A stretch of 64,000 nucleotides of DNA from Stichopus chloronotus (GCA_021234535.1 CM037845.1:3314501-3378500), one strand, 5' to 3'. Shown: positions 11,201-24,198, counted from the stretch's first letter. Numbers and translations are program-made. The notes: a model not told the origin generated them from the sequence alone.

Positions 11201-13520
11201 GTTGATACTTCAACTGTTTTATAATACTTTTTCATTTTCTTTTGATATCATTGTCAGTTCCCTCAGTCATGATCCTGACAAGTTACCTCAGAACACTCGT
11301 CACATATTCCCTTTAAGTTTTCGAGACATCATCGTTTGTTTGGCATGCTCGGCTGGTATTTCATATGCAGGCAGCAGCTGTAAGATGCTGTAGAAGCACC
11401 AGAAACCCTCTCTCTCATAGATCCGTATATCAGATAATTAGTATGCATGGATGAACTAGGTGTAGAACTTTACCTTGGACATGCAATGAATACAGCAGTC
11501 AGCCTCGGTGGAGGGTCGATAGGGACTCAACAACAAGAGCAGTGGAGAGAACATGGAAAGAAGCTGTGAAGTAATTGTTAAAAGGGTCCACATAATGGAA
11601 AAGAAAAAAGGCAAGAAAAAAAAAATGAGAAGGTGGAATGAAAAATGTATTTCTATGGTGCAACTGTTGAGTGAGGCCTGGCAAGGGGGAAGGTTAAGGG
11701 GTTGGAAGGGAAGTGCCATGGGCAACATAGAGATGGTAACAAGCACATGCCCATGCAGAAGTGAGTAAACAGGTGATATTCTAAAACCAAATGTATGGTT
11801 ATTGTTCTGTAGCTGAAGGTAATTTATGCGGTAATCTCTTGCTACAGTAGCTGACTGGCTCATGGGCTGCTTAACTGGCTGATCATAAATTCAAGATTCT
11901 TCTTCATAGATGCTTTCATCTGTTTTGTTCATTTGCTTCTCCTGTTGTGTTTTATCCAAGATTCAGAGTTTGTCTTCTCGAGCACTAGTCACCACAAACC
12001 AGAGTTCAATCGCTTGTTGGCTCTGTATTTGTGTGCTCAATTCATCTTCTGTTTTTGTTGTCATGGCAAAATTCTTCCATTGGTTTACATTAAATTGTCA
12101 ACCATGAAATGTGGGACATAGTTGCACGTAGTTCCTCAGAAATCTGGTCACATTCTTACAATTTTGAAAGGATGTATTTCATGTTCATAGAGTTCATGTA
12201 TTTCTTTTCAGTTTTAAACATGCCATGCACCATAAATCAGGGAGAATTAAAACACGTGCTCTGTGCGTATCTAGGCAAGAGAATGCTTGTTACTCCTTGC
12301 TATATTGATAAATTTTATGCAGGCCTAGTTACAGTATTTTTAGTATAATTTATAGTTTATCCTCATATCTGTCTATGAACATTTGGAAGATAAAGGATTT
12401 TTGAGTATGACAAGTTATGCAAAAGGATTTGACATAAAATTCCTAGTATAGCAGCCATCGTGGATGTATACATCCAATTTGATATAATTATGATACATGC
12501 ATAGCTATGTCTAGCTTTGTCACCCTATAGACCTGTTGCCAAGCAAAGCTTCAACATGATTTATGCTTTCCAAATGGGTTGTCTAAGATCAACCTTTTTT
12601 TCTATCAATTTCAGTTTTCTCAACTGTTAGAGGATATGACTAAAAACTGTATTAACCTTGTCACAAGCTTTCAAAATATGCAACTTTGTGTATAGATACT
12701 GATCTTTTGCTGTAAGTTATTTTGTTTTTGTTCTGTTGGGGCCATTTGGAAATATACCTTCTTGTTTTTGAATATTGCTAACAGCTGCAGAACGCTTTCT
12801 GACCGCAAAGTGAATCTAAGCTTGCTCATATATTGGATAAATCATAAACACTGTCCCCAAAAGAAAATAAATAACCTTTGACCTTTTCAGGTGCATGTTT
12901 CCCTGAACATTTCAAGACCTTTTGTTTATGGTGCCAACAGTAACACCTGTGTCAGAATGCCCCTGCTGTTATCTACACCATGCAGCGAGCATGCATGCAC
13001 ACAGGTCTGTACTGTTAGGTCCATGGAAACTGTACTCTTGACCAGTCTGTGCTGTGTAACTGGTATAGGCTTGTACATATATCAGCCTAAAGTTCCCATC
13101 AGTTTCCTGCTGTGAGCAGTCTTAATACCTTCCAATAACATTTTCAGGGGTTGTCTCAGCTCCCTGTCAATGGTACTCATTCTTTGTAATTTAGACGAGC
13201 CTGGCAGATACTAGTCTAAAAAAAAAAAAAATCCAATTTGTTAAGTGGCCATTTTGTACTTGGCCATGGTGGTATACTTGTAATACATAGATCTATTTGG
13301 TTTCTGTAGACATGTAGCTTGACAATAACAAGTCACTACATACCTTTGAAACTTACACATGTACTCTTTACCAGTGTGTTAATCTTCAAGAACACATAGG
13401 CCTACACAGAACTTGAAATATGACTTTCAGAGTCATTGTCCCTCTCATTGATTGCAATGTTTTTACTGACATGATCAAAATATGCCACCTTACATAAAAT
13501 TCTCTTGTAAAGATTTGAGA
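8280..13520. other. Non-coding, no gene recognised
   Basis: The longest frames are two minus-strand stretches (9884-10306 and 11456-11863) with skewed, low-complexity composition and no splice-bounded core. A-tracts at 10968-10976 and 13219-13231. Confidence 0.55.
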
Positions 13521-13529
13521 AAGTTTTTA

Positions 13530-13672
13530 AATTTACAGCACCCACTCCCTCAACTCATATTACTTATGCATTACCCTTTTGACCATGGTATAGCATCTGG
13601 CAATTGTGTGTGTCTGTATCTGGCCACCGTCCTTCCGTAATTTTGAGCGTCTCGGTCTAGCAGCTCACATCA
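13530..13672 (+). repeat. MITE-like family, copy 1
   Basis: Contains CACTCCCTCAACTCATATTA, ACCATGGTATAGCATCTGG, TGGCCACCGTCCTTCCGTAA and ends near AGCAGCTCAC. Same block order as 40550-40680; reverse complement matches 34395-34515. Confidence 0.7.
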
Positions 13673-14385
13673 AATTTTCTTGTAAAGATAAAAGAATATT
13701 TTAATTTTTGTGTGCTTTCCACTGTTTTCCTCTCTGAGATGCCTTGCCCTGGATTGAATTAGCTGGATCATGGTTAATTGCAGAAAGTTAGCTGGAATGG
13801 GTGTACACTCTTTTGTTTCAAATGACTTGAAATGCAATGCAAATGCAGTGATGTTGTCTATACTTAGCTCTGGCCACCTGACCATGAACAATACACTTCA
13901 TTCCCATTGATTACCTATAAGGGTGTTTCACATGAACACAGCCATGCCCCTCCGTTTGATCGACCTACTGAAGCAGTTGGAATTTGCTCCACCTATTTTG
14001 GGGCTTCCAATGCAGTGAGAAATAATGTATTGTGTGGTTATTGTGTGTTGTTGTTTATGTGTTGAAATAAATGTAAACTGTGCCAATTCACAATGCAACA
14101 TACTTTCTCACAGTATAATAAACCTGTGCATGTGTAAGGGTTTGGTACAGATTCTGTGTAGAATTTGGTTCTGTATATGCAGCCACAAGTCTGTATAACC
14201 CAGGTCGTCAATTGCTGTCACTTTATCTTAGCTGCTTTAGGGAACCCGTACAAGGAATGTTGGCTGCATCTGCAATTATCATTTATCCATCAGTAGTATC
14301 ACAGATAGTTGGTATATTTAGATGTGCTAGACTCCCAAGTAAATGACTCCTTTGTTTGTGGTATCATTTGTTTTATCTATTCAAG

Positions 14386-14524
14386 AGATTGCAAAAAAGG
14401 GAGATGTCTCGGGATTCTAGCCCTGCCTCAGAAATTCATAATTTTTTAGAGTTTGTTGAGTCAGCATCTGCAAGCGTGTGCAAGAAGTATTGCATTGATA
14501 CTCTCTGGTATCCACTGTATAAGG
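14386..14524 (+). CDS. Weak exon candidate, unrecognised
   Basis: A T-rich tract and TATTCAAG precede an open frame reading RLQKREMSRDSSPASEIHNF and on to a Trp/Tyr-containing stretch (WYPLYK), followed by a possible donor AAGG|GTATGC. The Ser/Asp/Pro run resembles coding sequence, but the frame continues open past the donor to 14634 with a hydrophobic, intron-like tail. No partner exon of matching phase was found. Treat as a candidate only. Confidence 0.2.
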
Positions 14525-14639
14525 GTATGCTTGACTGCATTTCCCAGTTTAAAGTTGATGTTGGTCACATATTATCTGTCGTGCTACTTTGTATGACATT
14601 CCATGTCAGTACTGTTGTATTCTCCTATACCTAGGTTTT

Positions 14640-16510
14640 GTAGTAGTGTGCATTTAAGGTAAGAAAGTACTCAATATGCCAACCACGTTTCACATGTAAG
14701 TAAACAGTTACAATGGGAAAATTGGGCATCATCGGGAATGTTCTTTAATACTTGCATTGAAAGAGTAAATTCACTGAAAGTGCAAGATAAAGGTCACAGG
14801 GTTCGCATTTCAACATAGGACTACATGAACGACAGGTTGATAGAGCTCGAAACGTGACAACTTAGCTGACTAGTACCACTGTTGCATGCAAAGAGATACT
14901 ATGCACAAAGGCGTTTGTGGTTTGAGAGTTCTGCTATGTTTAACTTGGCTGCAAAATTAGTGGTCCAGTACCATGTTGATCTGTGTAAAGCAAGACCGAA
15001 CACACTGCTAGAAGCAGAGTAAACTGATGCAGTTAAAAGAAGTCAAATGTTGAGCTCAAATATTTTGTTGTGGAGGTTAACATAAGTAGCTGTAGAACAT
15101 GGATGACCTGAAACAGAAATATTCATGAAGACACATAACAAAACATACAGGTCTTTGTGGGTGGAGAACATGTAGAAGTTACCTCTAATATAATCTTCTC
15201 GTCTTTGACGAGACTGTTAGCACAACAGTCAATTGTGTGTGGGAGCATTGTTCAAACACAGTGTGGTGCACCACTAGAAGTAGAAGGTAATGTCTTTGCT
15301 AAATTTTTTTTCACATAAGGGCAAATTTGCCAATAAAAATTTAGGATGAAAGTAGACCTCAGTTTCTCACATACGTTCTGATAGAAATTGATTAAAGAAA
15401 CAAATAACAGCGATAGAAATTTGATTCCAGTGTTTGAATGTTTATTTAGGTGTACAGACATGAGCGGTGTAAACCAGAGTTTTTTTGTCTCACAGTTGAT
15501 TGAAGCGCCCTCGCTATGTAGCTCTTTGTCATTGGGTAGACATGGGGTACAGATATTCAGTTACCTTTCATTATCTATAGATGGTTACTTCCTAGTAGTT
15601 AGAAATTTAGCATGAATGTACTTTGAACAAGAGCTGATCTTTGTGTGATATGGGATTTGTCGAATAATTTGACTATCGTGACAAGTCCTCCTTGCCCCAT
15701 CAGCACTAAAATGTTGTCTCTGTATACAGGAGACTTTATTTCACGCTTGTGATAAGTATTGATAATGCAAATGGCTGTTTAAAATTTATTGTCAGCGTGC
15801 ATCATTTGTGAATTTGTCATTTTTTTTTTTGCATAATTGTTTCAAGGTGTCTGCCCTATGTGTTGTCGTTAAGAGCAAGTGCAGGCGTGTTTGAAGGCCT
15901 TGCTGTTTTTCACGCTTCAAGTTCAGTGGAAGTATTTAAAGATGTTTTACCTTGAAGGGTAATTCTTCTCAACTGGAAAAAAAAGAAGAGCTTAAAGCAG
16001 TATTTCTCTCTACAGAAAATGTGGATATTCCTATCTATCTTGTTGCTACTTTCTGTTCAACCTACAGTATCAGTAAGTGCAAACTTGCAACATGAGCACG
16101 ACTTGAAACTTTTGGGGAAAGTTTGATATCAGTCGAAGGGTTTTCGATATTCTGTGTATGCATTTTGATATACTTTTGAAGTTTCTGTGGATGTGATGAA
16201 GGTTGCATCTATTGAACTAAGTACCACTTTAAATACATAATATTTTGGAATCAAAGAAATGGGAAGGTATATCTTAAATTTGAGCTGGCTTCTAGTAGAT
16301 GGGTTTTCTTCATCTTTCTGATTTTGTCGCTCTATGCCGTACTTTCTCAAGATTATGTTTCCATTGATGGTTTGTGGCGAGTGGATGATATGTAGGTGGG
16401 GATGAAATTAGTGATCTAAGATATGTTTTAAAAACCATTCTGTAATGACAATTTTTGGCAGATGGTTTGTTGTAGTCTGTAACTTTAGCTGTGAATGGAA
16501 ATTGTTATTT
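14640..16510. other. Non-coding, nothing recognised
   Basis: No repeat with a second copy in the window was noticed and no convincing exon. Confidence 0.5.
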
Positions 16511-16519
16511 CAACCCTCG

Positions 16520-16552
16520 TCCCCCCCAAAAAGAAAAAAAATGGGGGACGGG
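16520..16552. repeat. C/G hairpin
   Basis: CGTCCCCCCC and GGGGGACG flank a purine-rich A/G spacer, a potential stem of about 7-8 bp. Confidence 0.5.
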
Positions 16553-16852
16553 AGAAAATGATGTTTAGAACGAGAAAAACATGTCAAAGTTACATTTCCT
16601 CTGATTGCACAGAGGATGAAAGCAATGGCAAAATTTACTCAGAATAATGGGGGTAATTTTGGGGGGGAATTTTTGCAAATTCCCTTGACATTAGTCAAAT
16701 TTGAGGCTGCTTCTGTGCATAGGCAAGAGTTTGATAAGTAGGCTTAAATCGTTCACCGTATATGTTGTCAGAATGTGGGGTTGCATTGTGAACATTTCAT
16801 GAAATGCCCTTTTTACATTTTTGTTTTCCAAAAAAAAAAAGGACCTGCATAG

Positions 16853-16898
16853 CTATATATACATATATTATATATATATATATATATATGTGTGTGTA
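16853..16898. repeat. (TA)n/(TG)n microsatellite
   Basis: Alternating TA for about 35 bp passing into TGTGTGTG. Confidence 0.9.
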
Positions 16899-16899
16899 T

Positions 16900-18980
16900 T
16901 TCATGGGGTTTCCTCACCAATTGTTCTCATTTCTTGTCTGCATTTCAAAAACCAGATCAAAGGCCCTTATGAAAATCAGGTGTTTAGAGGTGTGTGTTTC
17001 TGTGAAGGGCCATTTCTTGGGTGTAAACACTTTTTTGCAGGGAGGACCACATTCCCCTTTTCTCTCGTAACTGTTGTTCTCTCACACATCAGGTGATCCC
17101 TTTTACATCCCTGCCTGGCGTAGGTTTGACTGACTGCATACTGAAGTGACAGCTCGTATAAACTCAACAATTTTCCCTGTATTCTTTCACTGGTGCATGA
17201 CATAAGACTGCATACATGTTCCATGAGTGACTTAACACTCTCTCCCCCATGCAGCACATTATTAACTATCTGCACCTGCAGTGATATTTTTAGATAATTG
17301 CACCTTAAACCCCCTCTGCTGGTTTCTGCTACACCCCTGACAGCTTTTACATAATTTATTGAATCAAAATCAAATCTGTCATTTCCCTCACTTTGCCAGG
17401 GTGTAAGTCTGAAGCTCTGGCTTCCCAAGATTTTTCACCTGCTGTGCCATTAAATTATCGTTTGCTCACTACCAATAGGTTTGGCGGAGGGAAAGAATCC
17501 TTAGAAATAAAAAGGAGAAAAAAAATGAAAAAGCCTGAAATGGATGGAAGTATGAAAATTTGTTGTTGGTGTATTGAAGTCAGAAATGATAGTGTAACAG
17601 TGATAGTGATGTAGTGGTGGATATTTTGTCATCAAGTACTTAGTTTACTTCTCATTCAACTCTCATAGATAAGGATTACTTGCCTCTGAGCAACTGCAAC
17701 TATGCAGTGAGTACCTACAGGTAGGTAAGACCAGCCAAAAACCTTGTATGCCATAGCAGCCAAATCCCTTAAAAGCCCTACTTTTGTTTTTCATAGATGA
17801 GCTGGGGATGGGAGCAGGGAAGATAAGCTATGCCTGATGAATTTTGAGAAAGTCTTGCCAAATTTGAAAGTATCAAATTGTCTTGTACTCTGATTTTCTG
17901 ATGTATAGAACTGCAGTCAGGTTCTTTTTATTTAGGTTCATGTCCTAATGGTAAATTCATGTGTTAATATTAGGACAGCCTTACAATGTATGGCTGAACA
18001 GAAGCCATACAGAGAAACCACACCACACAGAGTTGTGTGCTTCTACTGAGTCGTTTTAAAATTGAGATAACAAACTTGTTCAATTACGGTCTGATCACAA
18101 TGTATGTACGTGTGTTTTTACCGGCATTGCCATATTTGGAGTTACCGTTAGATGTTTACAGAGATACCTCGTTTGTTTAATTGTTGTTTTCCTTGATTGG
18201 TATTTGTTTTCTCAAAGAAAGGAAGAAAGGTGTGATTATTTCTGGCAGATGATAAATGAGATGGTATCCCATGGGAGGGAGGCATCACCGCCTCTCTCTC
18301 TTTCTCTCCGACTAGCTCGCTCTCTCTCTCTCTCCTGATGGTTTGTGTTGCTGTTTGTGGCATTCTTTGACTGTTTAGAATGCCAAGACATCAACATCTG
18401 ATCATGGAGTAAGTTACATCAGAACTGAAGAGGATTAAAAGACAACCCCAGTGACACTTCCTTTGTCTAATTCTGCCTCATGTTTATAATACCTTGTCAT
18501 GGTTTCTCTCCTCTTCTCTGTTATGGAGGAAAGATCATATCAGGTCAAATCCATTCATCAATAGCCTTGCTTTTTTATGTTGGTTAAGTTCAAGCAAAAG
18601 TCAAGCTTGTTTTCAACACATGAAGATATAAAAAATATGTCTGAAGAGCTAGAAATTGGAGAATTCAGTTGAACATGGTAACACACTCTGCTTGAAGTTG
18701 TCTCTAGTTTTACAAGCACGTCCACAAAACGAGGCCAGCACTGTTAAATGTTTAGCTAGCTACTGTATAGCTCTTTGAGCTGTGGATTACATACTTTGCC
18801 TTGTGTTTCTTGTGTCAAATCCTGTCTGTACAACAGCCTTCCTATTAGCTAGTGATGGTTGCCTTACTAAATGTTTTCAAGTTCGTCTTTTTGTTTTCAT
18901 TTTCGTCAGTAAATTCCACTCGCTGCAGTCTGCATCATTGCTCTTTCGTTCTTCATTTATTGCATTTTAAAACCGTGCAT
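16900..18980. other. Non-coding; one long minus-strand frame of doubtful meaning
   Basis: A 150-codon minus frame (16976-17428) has mixed composition but no recognisable domain and no splice context. It could be a decayed repeat-encoded frame or chance. Confidence 0.5.
18288..18335. repeat. (TC)n microsatellite
   Basis: CTCTCT tracts interrupted by GACTAGCTCG; the frames that cross it on either strand are low-complexity. Confidence 0.85.
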
Positions 18981-18981
18981 C

Positions 18982-18999
18982 GGGGGGGGGGGGGGGGGG
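18982..18999. repeat. Poly-G run (18 G)
   Basis: An uninterrupted G run followed by GAGAGGG; length in the assembly may be unreliable. Confidence 0.85.
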
Positions 19000-19078
19000 A
19001 GAGGGATATCAAAAGGGGAAAGGGATTTTAGCCCAAATTGGAAGGTCATGATTTATTCTGCAACTGTTTAATTCACAG

Positions 19079-19197
19079 CACGTACTCCCTCACCTCATAT
19101 AACCTATGCAGTGGCCAGATACACACAAATTTCCAAATGCAAGACCTGCATGGTCAGTAGGGTAATGCATAGGTTACACTAGGTGAGTACGTCGCTA
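19079..19197. repeat. MITE-like family, copy 2 with matching inverted ends
   Basis: Left end CGTACTCCCTCACCTCATAT and ACCTATGCA is mirrored at the right by TGCATAGGTTACACTAGGTG and AGTACG, giving a ~120 bp element with ~30 bp inverted ends. Other copies show only one end, so this may be a foldback derivative or two half-copies. Confidence 0.7.
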
Positions 19198-19734
19198 GCG
19201 AATTCCCAAACCAGTAAGTTTTGGGGATTCTGTGATGTGATGTTCAGATACACTGTGCTATTTATATCAGTTATAAAGTGCCCTTGTTCAGCATTTCCAA
19301 TGTTGTCAACGCATTTTCAGAAAGACATTTCTGAATTCACAAAAAGATATATTGTGTAGTGATATCTTACAAAGCTTGAAACTTGCTTGATTTGAGCACT
19401 TAATATAGAAATGCTTTCATTAAAGGAACTTTCATTGCATGTTGCTCCATTTGTCTTCTTTTTTCTTTAGTCTGTGAAGAATAAAAAAAAAAAAAATGTG
19501 AACCTCGGACTTATCAGCTTAGAACTTACTTTTGAAAGGAATGTCATAGCAAAAAAAAGATTTTGTGAAAGTGGATGATAATCTCCAAACAAACTTTATT
19601 TGTAAAGATTGTCTAAACTGAATTCAGTTGTTAGTTTAGTTAGTGGCATTGGGTGTCTAATTCTTTCACCAATGTAGCATTTCCCGGTGGAGTGTTGTTA
19701 ACTAATTAATACAAATACGCCCTACGGGAATCAG

Positions 19735-19935
19735 AATTTTATGGTCTCAAGCCATAATGCCCACAATCGGAATGGTATCTCAAGCCATATTGCTGACAAA
19801 AGAATTTTACAGTCTCAAGCCTTATTGCCTACAATCAGAAGGTTAGTCTCAAGCCTTATTGCCTTTCATCAGAGTAGTACCATCTCAGGATGCATAATTC
19901 TTGCAATCAGATTGTACCTTCTGAAGCTAGCTTCA
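19735..19935 (+). repeat. ~33 bp tandem repeat, 5-6 units
   Basis: Variants of GTCTCAAGCCATATTGCC and ACAATCAGAAT alternate. The 101-codon frame here is a product of the repeat, not a gene. Confidence 0.8.
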
Positions 19936-20049
19936 CTGCTTGCAGTAGGAATGGTGTTGGTGGTATACCTACAATTTACATCACCAACAATTACAGAGAG
20001 GTCAATCGTTAAGTTCAGAGGTCATCATGGGTCACAGGGTTGTTGAGTC

Positions 20050-21480
20050 TGGTGTGTGTCAACATCACGACTAGCCAATGTGTCATCATTGACATGCCTT
20101 GTCTGTCTCTGTGTGTGTTTGTCTATGAATGACAGATTCCCAATAACACTCCATGTGCCTGGTTCTTGTCACACTAAACTGTCGGTCTGGTCTATGTTAC
20201 GTTAACTGCCATCAGTACCCAGTGAAATACTCACCATACTACTGTTGCTGCTAATGGAGCAACAAATGTGTCAATGCGGCATCCCTGGACGTCAAACACA
20301 GTTACCAATGGGTAGGCCTCATTTCTTTAATTGAGTCATGAGTTTCACCTCATGGTTTTCTGATAGATTCTTTCACCTTCTCCCTGATGGATATAAGAGG
20401 CATGTTTGGCATGAGTGTAAGGTAAGAAATAGCATGTCAGTATCATGCCCCACAGCTACAACAGAACTCAAACGTGCAGCGGATTATTATTGATCGATAA
20501 TAAAGGAACGTCTGCTGACCATTCTAGACATTTTACGGAAACGGAAAATGTCGGATAAAAATGAAAGGTTCGATACAGTTGATGCCTCTTCTCTGGTCAG
20601 CTTTTACTGGATCATGTTCATAAAACCTGTTGCGCTGTTCATAGCAGACGTAAGTCTTGGATATTTTGGCAGATATCATCGAAGATGACGTCTCGGATAT
20701 GAGTAAATTTCTGGCACGTTTTATGTCAGGAAAATAGAAAAAGGTAAAATACAGTCAGGACTTGGAGGGCCAGACTGAGGGAGACAGGAGAAGTTGGTAA
20801 ATTTCATCGATTCAACAAGAAAAATCTCAAGAATTGATTCTGTGGAATGTTACAAGATAGCATTTTTTTTTCTGCGAACTAAACTGAAAATTATTCATCC
20901 ATTTTGTTAAAGGTGTATATCATGCAATATTTTCAGTCGTTCCACATCACAAACTGTGTATCCTATCAATGGGTAACTGTTGAAAAAAAAAATGTTTGTA
21001 TTTAGGAAACTCTCTACAAAGTGTACAAGCTCATTGCTTTATAAATTTATGAAACTCAAAAGCAGGATTATATACCTTTGTGGAAACTGACCTGTGTTGC
21101 ATGGCAAAGAATGGAATCATAAAGAGATTTAGGAATTTGAATGATATATAAGTTCATTCTCTAATGTTTGCACCAGGTACCCAACCATGTCAGGACTTGG
21201 TTGTGAATTTGCTGTCCAGATCCAAAGTTTCATAAATGGACATTTCTTTTTGTGACAAAAAAACAAAAAACAAAACGTACTTTACCTCACAAGTTGCATC
21301 GTTTGTTGAACAAAATTGAGGATGTATTTGCATAACTAAGAGCACTCCACCGTCAGTCCCACGCATATGATACATGGTGTTATATATTAATATGTAGAGC
21401 AAAAGGTTGTATTTGGGACTTCACAATGTAGCCCAATGGAAGTAATATTTATGGACTGTGGGTACTCGGGTTCCAATTTT
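20050..21480. other. Non-coding, nothing recognised
   Basis: A somewhat more CpG-containing stretch at 20470-20700 without a frame or promoter motif that could be supported. Confidence 0.5.
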
Positions 21481-21486
21481 GGTGTA

Positions 21487-21680
21487 TGAAAGCATATATC
21501 ACACTTAAGTGCATGATGGTGTATCCCACACATCATTGTGTGATTGCATATCCCACACATTGGTGTGTGATGACATATCCCACACATCGTTGAGTGGGAT
21601 GACATATCCCACACATCGTTGTGTGATGGCATATCCCACACTTTGGTGCATGATGGTATATCCCACAGATCATGACTGGA
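21487..21680. repeat. ~28 bp palindromic tandem repeat, about 7 units
   Basis: Units contain ATCCCACACATCGTTGTGTG, itself a near palindrome (CACACA...TGTGTG). Because the unit is self-complementary, both strands carry long low-complexity frames (His/Cys/Met rich). Three diverged units recur at 21920-22005 after a C-rich then G-rich insert. Confidence 0.85.
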
Positions 21681-21699
21681 CGACTCCCATGGACAATTT

Positions 21700-21915
21700 C
21701 TCCCAAGGCTGTTGCCCCTTCACAAAATTTTCCCTCAGACAACCTCCCCAGACAACCTCCCCAGAAATCCCCCCAACAATTCCCCACCCTTAGACTCCCT
21801 CCCCTCGGACAACACCCCTCCTCATAATTCCTTCAGGAATAGTGTTTGGCTTTAAGGAAAGGGAGGATTTGTCAGGGGAGAATTTTTTAGGTGGGGGAAA
21901 GGGAAGGAATTATCT
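21700..21915. repeat. C-rich then G-rich segment splitting the 28 bp array
   Basis: Repeated ACAACCTCCCCAG and CCCTCCCCT runs (21735-21825) are followed by GGGAGGATT, GTCAGGGGAGAA and GTGGGGGAAAGGG (21860-21905). The two halves are partly complementary and could fold back or form quadruplex-type structures. Confidence 0.6.
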
Positions 21916-21919
21916 GGGA

Positions 21920-22012
21920 ACCCCACACATCACTGCATAATGGCATATCCCACACATCAATACGTTATGGGATATCCCACACCATTGGTGTGTGTGATGG
22001 CATGCATCATGG
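21920..22012. repeat. Resumed 28 bp palindromic array, about 3 diverged units
   Basis: Contains CCCCACACATCACTGCATAA, ATATCCCACACATCAATACG and ATATCCCACACCATTGGTG. Confidence 0.75.
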
Positions 22013-22014
22013 CA

Positions 22015-23035
22015 ATCATTGCATGGGTTAGGTAGGACAAATTCATTCCTCAAAAGCATCTTGATGACATGAATACTGTTGTCTCTAGGGACAGAATTAT
22101 ATTGATCTCTGTTTTACGTTACAAAAAAAAAAAACCCACCTTTAAAGTTTATAAAATTCTTTTACTAAAGCAATATGTAAGTTTTTCAAGTGTAATGGTT
22201 TGTTTAAATTTGCATTTCATTAAAGTAGAAAGTTAAGTGAATTGGTAAATTAGGAACACGACCGATTTTAACCTTGCCTGGTTTTAAAGCAGAAAGAGCT
22301 TAGGACTGGTTTTAAGCTGTGTTGACAAAATATCTTGCCCATCGCTAATATTGTCTTTGAATCAGGATTCGTTCGACCTATCCCCCATTGCTAAATCACC
22401 TATTTACTAAAAGGTTTGTTTTTACTTGCTGTGTTCAATGGCATTATTCATCTGAGCGTAAATTTTGTGCATGTTGCTGTCATCTCCATATACCTTAAAG
22501 TTAAGTAACAAAGTCACGGCTCTTTGGCTCTAACAGATCAATATGACTCAATTAAGCTAACAAGGCACAAAGGCCGACGACAGTTGCCGCTCATCGAGAG
22601 GTATTTGTTTCTCATGTGGCAAACAAAACTTCTCTGCCTCTTCTTTTTTTTTTTCCCTGGTAATTAACACTGCGGAGAAGATAGAGTTGGCTTAAAGCCT
22701 TAATGAATATGCGCAGGCATGATTCCAGGAGAAAATAGAGAAAGGACATCGTGGTTGAAGATCATCAGAAGGAAATTTAGAGGAAGTGAAAGAATTGTTT
22801 TGATTTGCACGGATAATGTACTTCTGCTGATGTTGCATTCCACTGTGATAAGGCTAGTTCATCATGTATTCCCAACAGGTTCACATGAGATCTCCTCTAG
22901 TGCAAAGTTGTGAAATCTGAATATTGCACTTAGATTGAAAGTATATACATGTATACATTTATCTATTTAATCAGAAAAAAAGGTAACATTATATGGCTGA
23001 TGAAATAAATCTTGAAGCGATGTCTTGGGCGAAGG
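22015..23035. other. Non-coding, nothing recognised
   Basis: Includes CpG words at 22570-22600 (GCCGACGACAGTTGCCGCTC) but no exon. Confidence 0.5.
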
Positions 23036-23037
23036 AA

Positions 23038-23255
23038 CAGCTGGCTAGCTCAACTTTCATTGCAGTTTTCTCGCTGGCTTGCCATTGGGATTGCCACAAG
23101 ACTCAGGCTGGCTATAGCTGGCTAACATTCCAACTGACTAGGCCACACTGAATGGCTGGGTGGCTGGTTGACTGGCCTAAACTAGCATGTGTTCTGGTTT
23201 ACCATTTGCTTAGCTGGCGGGTGGGTGGATTGACTGGTAGTTCGAGTGGCTCGCA
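23038..23255. repeat. Degenerate TGGC-rich simple repeat
   Basis: Many copies of GGCTGGCT/GACTGGCC-like words spaced by 8-20 bp. No unit length is constant. Confidence 0.6.
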
Positions 23256-23477
23256 GAGTTCGACTCATTGATTGATAGATGTAGAATGTTCCAGCAAAAT
23301 GAAATGACTTTACATTGTATTGGAAATAAATTTTCATTGATGATAGCATAAGGTTACCAGCATAAGTTTACTCACACTCACCTGCCAATAAGAGCAGCAC
23401 CCTGAGAGGAAATTCGAGAAGCAGGTGAAACGTTGATACACTTTGACGGTAGGATAACAGAGATCATGGGGTTGCTA

Positions 23478-23615
23478 ACACATACAGTTAGACGATGAAA
23501 AAGATGGACTACTACCAAAAGACATACAGTTAGACAGTGGGAAAGATGGCCGCTAACACATACAGTGAGACAGATTGGCCAATAAGACAAATATTTGGAC
23601 AGTGAGAAAGATGTG
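23478..23615 (+). repeat. ~45 bp tandem repeat, about 3 units
   Basis: ACACATACAGTTAGAC...GAAAAAGATGG recurs as ACATACAGTTAGACAGTGGG and ACACATACAGTGAGACAG. Confidence 0.7.
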
Positions 23616-23968
23616 CAGCTACTCCTTCATCGCAACAGTAAACAGTGCACAAAGTTTATTGTAAGGTGGCAGTCAAGTTTATCGCTCAGAAAATAGCCAA
23701 ACCAGTTCAGTTTTGGGAGAATCCCATAGAGGGCAATGCAAAAATTTGTCTATGACCAGTTAGCACGTTAGAACTGTACTTGGCTGGATTGTGAAAAACA
23801 GCCATGTTTGTGAAAAATCATACTAGTTTTGTATTTTTTCATGAAGTTATAGGACTTACAAACATTGTGGTCACTTTTGTCGTCACTGTTGTCTTCATAA
23901 TTATCGGTCATCGTATTCATCCTCGTGGTCACCATTGTGGTCATTGGCATCACCATCATCATCATTAA

Positions 23969-23971
<3 letters not shown>

Positions 23972-24041
<70 letters not shown>
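23972..24041. repeat. (ATC)n microsatellite, about 23 uninterrupted units
   Basis: Perfect trinucleotide run flanked by diverged copies. It creates poly-Met and poly-Asp frames on the minus strand that are not genes. Confidence 0.95.
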
Positions 24042-24160
24042 GTGATGATCATACATGCAAATAATTTTTATGGGAAACAACACCACACTTCATAAAGTGA
24101 TCCATATTACAACTGATCTCAATCTTGCCTGTAAATCTTGTGAAGCTGTCTACTGGTATG

Positions 24161-24167
24161 TCACACG

Positions 24168-24198
<31 letters not shown>

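Noticed and set aside
11456..11863. 135-codon minus-strand open frame
   Set aside because: Driven by A/G-rich tracts on the + strand (poly-Phe/Leu when read on the minus strand); low complexity.
12889..13004. Exon-like segment after GACCTTTTCAG with donor CACACAG|GTCTGT
   Set aside because: Peptide is not compelling, the donor is weak, and no in-phase partner was found.
16976..17428. 150-codon minus-strand open frame
   Set aside because: No recognisable domain, no splice sites bounding a coding-like core, and a similar length can arise by chance in 128 kb of two-strand sequence.
21387..21793. Overlapping His/Cys/Met-rich frames on both strands, resembling zinc-binding repeats
   Set aside because: They arise from the 28 bp palindromic tandem repeat; both strands give similar peptides because the unit is self-complementary.
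23768..24086. Minus-strand frames encoding poly-Met or poly-Asp
   Set aside because: Pure products of the ATC microsatellite.
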